Assembly: GCA_005884705.1 (NCBI GenBank)
Contig: VBAF01000091.1
Span: forward strand, 1 to 7,859
Reading direction: 5' to 3'
DNA: 7,859 bases
Source of the DNA: Alphaproteobacteria bacterium
GTDB taxonomy: Bacteria > Pseudomonadota > Alphaproteobacteria > Reyranellales > Reyranellaceae
Positions 1-5,460 of the stretch are shown here, piece by piece; position 1 is the stretch's first letter; each line of letters begins with the position of its first letter. Position numbers and translations under genes: made by a program. The notes under the pieces were generated by a model, which did not search any database, had not been told where the DNA came from, and saw only the letters and a list, made by a program, of their open reading frames with translations.

Positions 1-307
1 GCTTGGTGACCTTGGCGTACTCGGCGAAGGCGCCCGGCCGCACGCCGAAGATCACGCGGTCGCCGGGCTTCCAGTCCGTGACATCGCTGCCGACGGTGTG
101 GACCGTGCCGGCTCCTTCCATGCCGGGAATGAACGGCAGCACCTGCTTGTGCTGGTAGGTCCCGGCGACAGACAGGATATCGGGAAAATTGACGCCGGCC
201 GCGCCGACCTTGACGACGACGTCGCGCGGCCCGGGTTCGGGTGTCGGGACTTCCTTGACCTGGAGGACGGAGGGATCGCCGAGGCGATCGCAGACGACGG
301 CGCGCAT
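1..307 (-). CDS. NADPH:quinone oxidoreductase / zinc-type alcohol dehydrogenase-like (MDR) protein, N-terminal part
   Basis: Partial gene running off the left edge; 102 N-terminal residues are visible, starting MRAVVCDRLGDPSVLQVKEV. The GroES-like domain of the medium-chain dehydrogenase/reductase superfamily is recognisable: AAGVNFPDIL (residues 36-45), the LPFIPGMEGAGTV stretch (about 57-69) and PGDRVIF (81-87), then GAFAEYAKV. The GVNFPDI and GMEGAG pattern is typical of the quinone oxidoreductase branch, which reduces quinones or enoyl compounds with NADPH and usually lacks zinc. No zinc-ligand cysteine or histidine pattern is seen in this part. An AGGTG ribosome site lies 4 bases before the ATG. 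The gene follows the carbamoyltransferase on the same strand after 42 bases that hold a REP-like repeat, so it may be a separate transcription unit. The NADPH-binding fold is outside the window, so the exact substrate class is open. Confidence 0.88.
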   Translation of the reverse strand, partial: MRAVVCDRLGDPSVLQVKEVPTPEPGPRDVVVKVGAAGVNFPDILSVAGTYQHKQVLPFIPGMEGAGTVHTVGSDVTDWKPGDRVIFGVRPGAFAEYAKVTK

Positions 308-318
308 GGCACCTAAGG

Positions 319-342
319 TCCCTCGCTTCGCTCGGGACGACA
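319..342. repeat. REP-like dispersed repeat, copy A (half unit)
   Basis: A 24-base element between the carbamoyltransferase stop and the quinone reductase start. Read on the minus strand it is TGTCGTCCCGAGCGAAGCGA followed by GGGA. It matches one arm of the large palindrome at 4360-4427 at 22 of 24 positions. Only one arm is present here. It could contribute a weak hairpin to the mRNA, but there is no T tract. Confidence 0.75.
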
Positions 343-349
343 AGGGTCG

Positions 350-2185
350 CTAGTCGAGCTCGAAGGCGTGCTTGTAGTCGAGCTTGAGGGCGGGGTCCTG
401 GTCTTCCTTCCTGAGGAAGCAGTTGCCGATCACCAGCACCTCGATCTCGCTGCCCATGAAGCAGCGGAAGGCGTCCTCCGGCGTGCAGACGATCGGCTCG
501 CCGCGCACGTTGAACGAGGTGTTCACGATCACCGAGCTGCCGGTCTGCGCCTTGAAGGCCGAGATCAGGTCGTGGAAGGCCGGGTTGGTCTCCTTGTGCA
601 CGGTCTGGATGCGCGCCGAATAGTCGACGTGCGTCACCGCCGGGATGTCCGAGCGCGGCACGTTCAGCTTGTCGATGCCGAACAGCGCCTGCTCCTCCGC
701 CGTCATGGCGCGGCGGCGATCCTCGTTCACCGGCGCGACCATCAGCATGTAGGGACTGTCGGTCTTGATGTCGAAATAGTCGCCGAGATCCTCGCGCAGA
801 ACCGCCGGCGCGAACGGCCGGAACGATTCGCGGTACTTCACTTTCAGATTGAGCGTCTTCTGCATGCCGGGCGAGCGGGCGTCGCCCAGGATCGAGCGGG
901 CGCCGAGCGAGCGCGGCCCGAACTCCATGCGGCCCTGCATCCAGCCGACCGCCTTCTCCTGGGCGAGCGCCTCGGCGGTGTGGAAGATCGTCTTCTCGTA
1001 GGGCAGGCGGACGAACCTGGCGCCGGCCTTGGTCAGGCGCTCGGCGATCTCGTCGTCGTTGTATTCCGGGCCGAGATAGGAGCCGGCCATGCCGTCGAGA
1101 TGGCCGTTGAGCTTGCGCGCCTGGCCGAGATAGCCGTGATAGGCGGCGAAGGCCGCGCCGACCGCGCCGCCGGCATCGCCGGCCGCGGGCTGCACCCAGA
1201 TGCCGTCGAAGATGTTCTCGCGCAATAGCTTCCCGTTGGCGACGCAGTTGAGCGCCACGCCGCCGGCCAGGCAGATGTTCTTCGCCCCGGTCTCCTGCTT
1301 CACCGAGCGGTCGAGGCGCAGCACGATCTCCTCGGTCACCGCCTGGATCGAGGCGGCGAGGTCCATGTGCTTCTGGGTCAGCAGCTCCTCGGGCTTGCGC
1401 GCCGGTCCGCCGAACAGCTCAGCGAACTTGTCGTTGGTCATGCGCAGGCCGGTGCAATAGTCGAAGTAGCTCTGGTCGAGGCGGAAAGTGCCGTCGTCCT
1501 TGAGGTCGACGATGTTGTTCAGGATCGTGTCCTTGAACTTGGGCTCGCCGTAGGGCGCGAGCCCCATCACCTTGTACTCGCCCGAATTGACCTTGAAGCC
1601 GGTGTAGTAGGTGAAGGCCGAGTAGAGGAGACCCAGCGAATGCGGGAAATGGATCTCCTTCAGCATCTCGAGCTTGTTGCCCCGGCCGAAGCCGAGCGAC
1701 GTGGTCGCCCATTCGCCGACGCCGTCCATGCACAGGATCGCGGCCTCTTCATAGGGCGACGGGAAGAACGCCGAGGCGGCATGGCTCTGGTGATGCTCGC
1801 CGAACAGCAGCCGGTTCTGCCAGTCGAAGTCGGGCTGCCACTTCTTCATCTCGTCGCGCAGCAGCGTCTTCTGGAACAACTTCTCCTTGAGCCACAGCGG
1901 CATGGCCATGCGGAAGGAACTGAAGCCGCGCGGGGCGAAGGCGAGATAGGTCTCGAGCAGCCGCTCGAACTTGAGGAACGGCTTGTCGTAGAAGGCGACG
2001 TAGTCGACGTCGGCCAGCTTGATGCCGGCCGTGTCGAGGCAGTATTGCAGCGCCTTCTCGGGGAAGCCCGAATCGTGCTTCTTGCGGGTGAAGCGCTCTT
2101 CCTGCGCGGCGCCGACGAGCCTGCCGTCCTCGACCAGCGCCGCGGCGCTGTCGTGATAGAAGGCCGAGATCCCGAGTACCCGCAT
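350..2185 (-). CDS. NodU/CmcH-family carbamoyltransferase (SxtI-like), last gene of an SxtJ-DUF5989-carbamoyltransferase cassette
   Basis: A complete 611-residue carbamoyltransferase of normal family length. Family members make carbamoyl-adenylate from carbamoyl phosphate and ATP, then pass the carbamoyl group to a hydroxyl or amine of a small molecule. The N-terminal ASKHA-like domain opens with LGISAFYHDSAAAL (His12) and carries GEHHQSHAASAFF (129-141; His131, His135) and CMDGVG (Asp154). The spacing agrees with the metal-binding His/Asp residues of TobZ as I remember them. Further blocks are SGEYKVMGLAPYG (201-213), CLAGGVALNCVANG (305-318) and QPAAGDAGGAVGAAF (332-346). The C-terminal domain holds MEFGPRSLGARSILGD (420-435), YRESFRPFAPAVL (451-463) and NTSFNVRGEPIVCTPEDA (555-572). 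The start has an AGGGG site upstream and lies 21 bases after the DUF5989 stop, so co-transcription with it is very likely. The substrate cannot be deduced; no nodulation, antibiotic or saxitoxin gene is in view. Confidence 0.95.
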   Translation of the reverse strand: MRVLGISAFYHDSAAALVEDGRLVGAAQEERFTRKKHDSGFPEKALQYCLDTAGIKLADVDYVAFYDKPFLKFERLLETYLAFAPRGFSSFRMAMPLWLKEKLFQKTLLRDEMKKWQPDFDWQNRLLFGEHHQSHAASAFFPSPYEEAAILCMDGVGEWATTSLGFGRGNKLEMLKEIHFPHSLGLLYSAFTYYTGFKVNSGEYKVMGLAPYGEPKFKDTILNNIVDLKDDGTFRLDQSYFDYCTGLRMTNDKFAELFGGPARKPEELLTQKHMDLAASIQAVTEEIVLRLDRSVKQETGAKNICLAGGVALNCVANGKLLRENIFDGIWVQPAAGDAGGAVGAAFAAYHGYLGQARKLNGHLDGMAGSYLGPEYNDDEIAERLTKAGARFVRLPYEKTIFHTAEALAQEKAVGWMQGRMEFGPRSLGARSILGDARSPGMQKTLNLKVKYRESFRPFAPAVLREDLGDYFDIKTDSPYMLMVAPVNEDRRRAMTAEEQALFGIDKLNVPRSDIPAVTHVDYSARIQTVHKETNPAFHDLISAFKAQTGSSVIVNTSFNVRGEPIVCTPEDAFRCFMGSEIEVLVIGNCFLRKEDQDPALKLDYKHAFELD

Positions 2186-2206
2186 CAGAGCGCCCCTGCG
2201 CTTGCC

Positions 2207-2359
2207 CTAGAACAGCGTGTAGATGAACGGCGCGATGGCCGAGCCCTTGGTCAGCACGATCAGGCCGCCGAAGATCACCATCATGATCATGATCGGCAGC
2301 AGCCAGAATTTCTTGCGCGCCCGCATGAACGCCCAAAGCTCGACGAGGATCGAACCCAT
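2207..2359 (-). CDS. DUF5989 (SxtK-like) 50-residue single-pass membrane protein
   Basis: A small gene of 50 codons beginning MGSILVELWAFMRARKKFWL and ending in the residues FIYTLF before TAG. A short amphipathic start with a basic patch (RARKK, 13-17) precedes one strongly hydrophobic segment (about 19-36, rich in Ile, Met, Leu and Val); a second short hydrophobic tail closes the protein. This matches the DUF5989 family, whose saxitoxin-cluster member is SxtK, in length and sequence style. A GGGAG ribosome site stands just before the ATG. It sits between the SxtJ-like gene (19-base gap) and the carbamoyltransferase (21-base gap), the order known for this trio. The family's function is not known; being small, membrane-bound and always near a carbamoyltransferase, it may anchor or assist that enzyme (inference). 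Automated callers may miss it because of its size. Confidence 0.9.
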   Translation of the reverse strand: MGSILVELWAFMRARKKFWLLPIMIMMVIFGGLIVLTKGSAIAPFIYTLF

Positions 2360-2378
2360 TGTCTCCCTACTCCCGCTC

Positions 2379-2810
2379 TCAGAACTGGTTCTTCATGGAC
2401 TGCGGCGGCGGCCCCGGCGGCTCGCGCTCGATCCAGTAGCTCTTGGCGCTGCGGTCGATCTTCGTCCGCAGGAAATCCTTGCCGAAGGCGCGCATGACGA
2501 GGCCGATCGGCGTGATGGTGACGAAGAATAGCAAGCCGAGCACCAGCGGGTTCATGACCTTGTAGAGCAGCAGGCCGAACTTCAGCCACAGCCGGTTCAG
2601 CGGCGCCAGGATCTTGGGATAGGTATAGGCGGCGACCAGGAACGCCGCCGCGACCGGCAGCATCCAGTGCCAGCCGGTGTGGCCGCGCCACCACGACAGC
2701 GCGCTGACGAGGGCGAAAAAGCCGGCGAAAACGAGACCGAATCCGCGGTCGGAGCCCGCCTTGACGTGCTCCTCGCGCGAGAAGTCCTCATGCAATTGGC
2801 TGGTCGCCAT
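2379..2810 (-). CDS. SxtJ-family membrane protein
   Basis: A 143-residue membrane protein starting MATSQLHEDFSREEHVKAGS. The charged N-terminus with DRGFGLVFAGFFALVSAL is the usual opening of the SxtJ family. Hydrophobic segments lie at about 23-42, 47-64 and 86-107; the tail is charged and proline-rich (EREPPGPPP) and probably cytoplasmic. The family has no known activity; it is found next to NodU/CmcH carbamoyltransferases, as here. I chose the ATG at 2810: the only upstream in-frame alternative is a TTG at 2861 that would add 17 non-conserved residues and overlap an inverted repeat. No good ribosome site is placed before the ATG (an AAGGA lies about 17 bases upstream), so the start is not fully settled. 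It is the first gene of the cassette; its promoter should lie in the 84 bases after the TetR gene or further upstream. Confidence 0.88.
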   Translation of the reverse strand: MATSQLHEDFSREEHVKAGSDRGFGLVFAGFFALVSALSWWRGHTGWHWMLPVAAAFLVAAYTYPKILAPLNRLWLKFGLLLYKVMNPLVLGLLFFVTITPIGLVMRAFGKDFLRTKIDRSAKSYWIEREPPGPPPQSMKNQF

Positions 2811-2846
2811 GAATGCTGCGGCCGGATTCCTTGTCGGGGGCTTTAA

Positions 2847-2887
2847 GTCCCTGATCGCCAACGCGAAGTCAATTGGCGACCAGGGAC
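2847..2887. promoter_or_regulatory. 15-bp inverted repeat upstream of the carbamoyltransferase cassette
   Basis: GTCCCTGATCGCCAA (2847-2861) is repeated inverted at 2873-2887 with one mismatch, around an 11-base spacer. It fills the gap between the TetR stop and the SxtJ-like start. On the minus strand the spacer contains TTGACT (2872 to 2867), a good -35-like hexamer, but no convincing -10 follows. The repeat could be a regulator's operator or an intrinsic hairpin ending the tetR transcript. The absence of a T run argues against an efficient terminator. Confidence 0.6.
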
Positions 2888-2894
2888 AAGCTTG

Positions 2895-3554
2895 TTAGCC
2901 CTTCGGGCCGACCGCCTGCGCCAGCAGGGCAGTCAGAGTGAGGCGCCATACCGCGGCCGCGCGCTCGAGGCCGAGACCGTCGCGACGACGCAGCACGATC
3001 CAGGCGTCGAGCGAGAGCGCCGCGCCGATCGCATCGGCCAGTTGCTCGCGCGCCGGCTCGGAGAGCGTCGCGAACTCGGGTGCGAAGACCTCGAAGGTGG
3101 CTCCGCGCAGCTCGTTGCGCGCCTGCTGGCTGCGCTCGATCAGCGCCGGATGGTCGACGAACTGGCCGGCCGCCACGCGCAGCGGGACGACCTTGTCGAA
3201 CAACTCGGCGAACACCTTCACGATGTCTTCAATGCGCGCCGCCAAGGGACGGCTGGCCGACGGCAGCTCCGGCACGGCCAGATCGGCCCGGATACTGTCC
3301 ATCACAGTTACGAAAAGTGACTCAACGTCGTGGAAGTGCTGGAACACGGAGCGCACCGACACGTCGGCCCGCTTGGCCACGCCCACCACCGTGGGCGCCA
3401 CGCTGGTCTCGGTGATCATGGCCTTGGCCGCCGCGATGATCTTGCGCCGCGTCTCGGCCGCGCGCCGATTGCGCCCATCCGTCCGCACCATGGTATTTCC
3501 TGCCTCTGCCGCCACGGCGTCGCCGCGCGGCGCTACAAGCGCTACATCCGTCAT
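2895..3554 (-). CDS. TetR/AcrR-family transcriptional regulator
   Basis: A 219-residue regulator starting MTDVALVAPRGDAV. After a disordered, Ala-rich lead of about 30 residues comes a TetR-type DNA-binding domain: ETRRKIIAAAKAMI (33-46), then TVVGVAKRADVSVRSVFQHF (55-74), where ADVSVRSVFQHF is the recognition-helix region, and DVESLFVTVMDSI. The helical C-terminal half (about 90-219) is the ligand and dimer domain, too variable to name a ligand. The start at 3554 is supported by an AGGAAG ribosome site 5 bases upstream; the open frame continues to 3692 but that part would overlap the HAD gene and has no better signal. It lies directly upstream of, and co-directional with, the SxtJ/DUF5989/carbamoyltransferase cassette and divergent from the HAD hydrolase, so either or both are plausible targets (inference). 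Confidence 0.92.
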   Translation of the reverse strand: MTDVALVAPRGDAVAAEAGNTMVRTDGRNRRAAETRRKIIAAAKAMITETSVAPTVVGVAKRADVSVRSVFQHFHDVESLFVTVMDSIRADLAVPELPSASRPLAARIEDIVKVFAELFDKVVPLRVAAGQFVDHPALIERSQQARNELRGATFEVFAPEFATLSEPAREQLADAIGAALSLDAWIVLRRRDGLGLERAAAVWRLTLTALLAQAVGPKG

Positions 3555-3584
3555 TTCAGCTTCCTGATCGGAGTGAAGGCGATT

Positions 3585-3601
3585 GGTAGTCAAGGACCAC
3601 C
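3585..3601. promoter_or_regulatory. Candidate operator of the TetR regulator
   Basis: A 17-base imperfect palindrome GGTAGTCAAGGACCACC, with arms GGTaGTC and GACcACC pairing at 6 of 7 positions around a 3-base centre. It overlaps a minus-strand TTGACT (3593 to 3588) that could be the -35 of the tetR promoter, a typical place for TetR autoregulation. The 15 bases 3583-3597 also match one arm of the inverted repeat before the SxtJ-like gene at 10 of 15 positions. Weak evidence taken alone. Confidence 0.35.
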
Positions 3602-3606
3602 TCTGT

Positions 3607-3633
3607 CGCCTATTGGAGGGCGTGAAATAGGCG
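3607..3633. promoter_or_regulatory. Inverted repeat in the tetR-HAD divergent region
   Basis: CGCCTATT (3607-3614) returns as the inverted copy AATAGGCG (3626-3633) around an 11-base spacer, within the 116 bases separating the two divergent genes and about 38 bases before the HAD start. The spacer has the same length as that of the larger inverted repeat at 2847-2887, but the arm sequences differ. It could be an operator or a 5' UTR hairpin of the HAD mRNA; no clear promoter hexamers are visible for the HAD gene. Confidence 0.35.
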
Positions 3634-3670
3634 CCGACTGCGGCAGGAACAAGGTAAAGACCGTCGCACC

Positions 3671-4336
3671 ATGCTGAATAAGAGCCATGCACGGCCGCTC
3701 GCTGTCCTCTGGGACTTCGGCGGCGTGATCCTGACCAGCCCGTTCGAGGCCTTCCGAATCTATGAGCGCGAGGCCGGCCTTCCCGAAGATTTCATCCGCA
3801 TGCTCAATGCGCGCAATGCCGACACCAATGCCTGGGCAAAAATGGAACGAAGCGAGGTGTCGCTGGCGGAGTTCGTCGCGCTGTTCGAGGCCGAGGCTGT
3901 GGCGCTCGGTCACAAGCTCGACGGCTGGCGCGTGCTGAAGGCGATCAGCGGCGACATTCGGCCGCAGATGGTGGAAGCGCTGCGCCGCTGCCGGGCGGCC
4001 TTCAGGGTGGCCTGCATCACCAACAACATGAAGCACGGCGAAGGCCCCGGCATGGCGCGCAGTCCCGACAAGGCGGCGGCGGTGGCCGAGGTGATGACGC
4101 TGTTCGAATATGTCGTGGAATCGAGCAAGCTGGGTTTCCGCAAGCCCGACCCGCGCATCTACCGGCACGCCTGCGAGCTGATCGGCGTGCCGCCCGCCGC
4201 CTGCGTCTATCTCGACGATCTCGGCATCAACCTCAAACCGGCGCGCGCGCTCGGCATGCGCACCATCAAGGTCGGCGATCCCGACATGGCCATCGCCGAG
4301 CTCGAGGCGATCGTCGGCATCCCGCTGAGAGGTTAG
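3671..4336 (+). CDS. HAD-IA family hydrolase (ACAD10-type / YihX-like)
   Basis: A 221-residue haloacid dehalogenase superfamily protein. Motif I is VLWDFGGVI with nucleophile Asp15; motif II is CITNN (Thr117); motif III is the lysine of FRKPDP (Lys158); motif IV is YLDDLG (Asp182, Asp183). A helical cap domain lies between motifs I and II (about residues 22-95), typical of subclass IA. The position two after the nucleophile, an acid/base Asp in most phosphatases, is Gly17. The same DFGGV form is usual in the branch containing the N-terminal domain of ACAD10 and related proteins, so it is a family trait rather than damage. The substrate is unknown, probably a small phosphorylated or halogenated metabolite. 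It is divergent from the TetR gene. The ribosome site is weak: the purine-rich AAGGTAAAG ends about 12 bases before the ATG. Confidence 0.92.
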   Translation: MLNKSHARPLAVLWDFGGVILTSPFEAFRIYEREAGLPEDFIRMLNARNADTNAWAKMERSEVSLAEFVALFEAEAVALGHKLDGWRVLKAISGDIRPQMVEALRRCRAAFRVACITNNMKHGEGPGMARSPDKAAAVAEVMTLFEYVVESSKLGFRKPDPRIYRHACELIGVPPAACVYLDDLGINLKPARALGMRTIKVGDPDMAIAELEAIVGIPLRG

Positions 4337-4359
4337 AGTTATTGGCCCATGCACATCGG

Positions 4360-4427
4360 TGTCATCCCGAGCGCAGCGAGGGAACTATGCTGCAGCCTAT
4401 AGATCCCTCGCTCCGCTCGGGATGACA
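4360..4427. repeat. 68-bp REP-like palindrome, copy B (complete)
   Basis: Two 24-base arms, 4360-4383 (starting TGTCATCCCGAGCGCAGCGA) and 4404-4427, are inverted copies with a single mismatch. The 20-base middle can extend the stem by a further CTAT/ATAG. This is a complete member of the GTCATCCCGAGCG-type dispersed intergenic repeats common in alphaproteobacteria; partial relatives lie at 319-342 and 7687-7736. It follows the HAD stop by 23 bases and could act as a bidirectional mRNA 3' stem. The open frame that reads through it into recX is a by-product of the repeat. Confidence 0.92.
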
Positions 4428-4446
4428 CGGGGAGAGGAACGAGACC

Positions 4447-4527
4447 ATGAGCTGGGAGAAAGAGGTCGAGGAGCTGCGCCGCCGCGAGGACCTGGCGCGG
4501 CGCATGGGCGGGCCCGCGGTCCCATGA
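4447..4527 (+). pseudogene. 26-codon open frame resembling the start of an acyl-CoA carboxylase beta subunit, overlapping recX
   Basis: An ATG with a good ribosome site (GGGGAGAGG) opens a 26-codon frame beginning MSWEKEVEELRRREDLARRM, then GG and a short tail before TGA. From memory this closely resembles the first 22 or so residues of carboxyltransferase (beta) subunits of propionyl/methylmalonyl-type acyl-CoA carboxylases, which typically continue GGPEKVxRQH; here the frame ends after GGPAVP. The rest of that 500-residue protein is absent. The TGA overlaps the recX start codon as ATGA, so ribosomes finishing this frame could restart on recX. It may be a relic left by a deletion that joined a carboxylase gene's start to recX, or a functional leader peptide. 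The similarity is from recognition only and was not checked by a search. Confidence 0.55.
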
Positions 4528-5078
4528 AGCGGCCGGCGCGTCCGATCACCGCCAACTACCTGCAGAGCATCGCCGCGTTCTATCTCGAGCGCTATCCCAG
4601 CACGGCCGAAGGCCTGCGCCGCGTGCTGACCCGGCGGGTCGCCAAGGCGAAGATGGCCGAGGCGCCGATCATCGACAACGTCAGGCAGACCATCGACGCC
4701 ATTGTCGCCAAGTTCGTCGACGCCGGCGTGATTGACGACCAGGCCTTCGCCCAGACCAAGGCGCGCGCGCTGCACCGGCGCGGCAGCTCGAACCGGGTCA
4801 CTCGCCAGAAGCTCAGGGTCGCCGGAGTCGACGGCGACACGCTCGACCAGGCGATGGCCGGCCTCGACCAGGAGCTCGACACCGATCCGCGCCAGCGCGA
4901 ATGGCAGGCCGCGGTGGCGCTGGCCCGCCGGCGGCGGCTCGGGCCGTTCCGGCAGAAAGACCGCAAGGAGCACCGCAACCGCGATCTTGCCGCGATGGCC
5001 CGCGGTGGTTTCGAGTACGCCCTTGCCAAAAAGGTGATCGACGCTTCCGATCCCGACTCACTGGACGAGGTGCGGTAG
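4524..5078 (+). CDS. recX: Regulatory protein RecX
   Basis: A 184-residue protein starting MKRPARPITANYLQSIAAFY. RecX proteins bind RecA filaments and restrain their recombinase and coprotease activity. The three-helix repeats are recognisable: ALxYLxR-like AAFYLERYPSTAEGLRRVLTR at 17-37, the second block with VDAGVIDDQAFAQTKARAL (65-82) and the RRGSSNRVTRQKLRVAGVD stretch (85-103), and a third, more divergent block ending in RGGFEYALAKKVID (160-173). Length and the basic character fit alphaproteobacterial RecX. I start it at the ATG at 4524; the frame is open further upstream, but that extension merely translates the repeat palindrome. recA is not in view, unlike organisms where the two are adjacent. 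Its start overlaps the stop of the 26-codon frame by ATGA, suggesting translational coupling. arsC follows after 18 bases. Confidence 0.88.
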   Translation: MKRPARPITANYLQSIAAFYLERYPSTAEGLRRVLTRRVAKAKMAEAPIIDNVRQTIDAIVAKFVDAGVIDDQAFAQTKARALHRRGSSNRVTRQKLRVAGVDGDTLDQAMAGLDQELDTDPRQREWQAAVALARRRRLGPFRQKDRKEHRNRDLAAMARGGFEYALAKKVIDASDPDSLDEVR

Positions 5079-5096
5079 CGTCGCCATGCTTGCGGC

Positions 5097-5447
5097 ATGA
5101 CGGTCACGATCTGGCACAATCCGCGCTGCAGCAAGTCGCGACAGGCGCTCGAGCTCCTGCAGAAAAAGGGCGTCACGCCCGCCATTCGGGAATATCTCAA
5201 GCAGCCGCCCAGTAAGGCAGAGGTGGAGACGCTGATCGACATGGTGGGCGGCGATCCGGGCGCGCTGGTCCGCGACGGCGAGGCCGAGTTCAAGGCGCTC
5301 AAGAAGAACAAGGCCGAGATGAGCAAGGCGGAGATCGCCCGGGCGATCGCGGCCCATCCCATCCTGCTGCAGCGGCCGATCGTGGTCGCGGGCAAGAAGG
5401 CCGCGATCGGGCGGCCACCGGAAGCGGTGCTGCCGCTCCTGAAATAG
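5097..5447 (+). CDS. arsC: Arsenate reductase (glutaredoxin type), ArsC family
   Basis: A 116-residue ArsC of the R773/glutaredoxin-dependent class: thioredoxin fold with the catalytic loop HNPRCSKSRQALELL (His7, Cys11, Arg15, the HX3CX3R signature). The family's later anchor residues also appear: Arg59 in ALVRDGE, Arg93 in LLQRPIVV and the closing IGRPPEAVLPLL. Enzymes of this type reduce arsenate to arsenite with glutathione and glutaredoxin; some members reduce other substrates or have only a regulatory role. There is no ars operon here (no ArsR, ArsB or ArsH), so a housekeeping role is possible. The ATG at 5097 places the catalytic Cys at the normal position; the ribosome site is weak. 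The cyclase gene begins 13 bases after its stop, so the two are probably co-transcribed, which links a thiol-redox enzyme to a predicted redox-sensing cyclase (inference). Confidence 0.9.
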   Translation: MTVTIWHNPRCSKSRQALELLQKKGVTPAIREYLKQPPSKAEVETLIDMVGGDPGALVRDGEAEFKALKKNKAEMSKAEIARAIAAHPILLQRPIVVAGKKAAIGRPPEAVLPLLK

Positions 5448-5460
5448 GCGGCACCGGGCG

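Noticed and set aside
368..1228. 286-codon plus-strand open frame
   Set aside because: Also antisense to the carbamoyltransferase, with no recognisable motif.
1367..2497. 376-codon plus-strand open frame opposite the carbamoyltransferase
   Set aside because: Antisense shadow of a clear conserved gene in GC-rich DNA; composition is Arg/Glu/Leu-rich with no domain, and it crosses two real genes.
2811..2861. TTG start for the SxtJ-like protein
   Set aside because: It would put coding sequence into the inverted repeat and add residues not seen in the family; the ATG at 2810 fits better.
3555..3692. N-terminal extension of the TetR regulator to 265 residues
   Set aside because: It would overlap the HAD start, and the ATG at 3554 has a well-placed AGGAAG ribosome site.
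3590..4354. 254-codon minus-strand open frame over the HAD gene
   Set aside because: Mirror of the HAD gene, whose catalytic motifs are intact on the plus strand.
4359..4523. N-terminal extension of RecX to 239 residues
   Set aside because: The added residues are a translation of the palindromic repeat and of the out-of-frame leader; RecX homology begins after 4524.
5085..5099. Small hairpin CATGC-TTGCG-GCATG covering the arsC start codon
   Set aside because: Only 5-bp arms; expected by chance in such GC-rich sequence, so not reported as regulatory.
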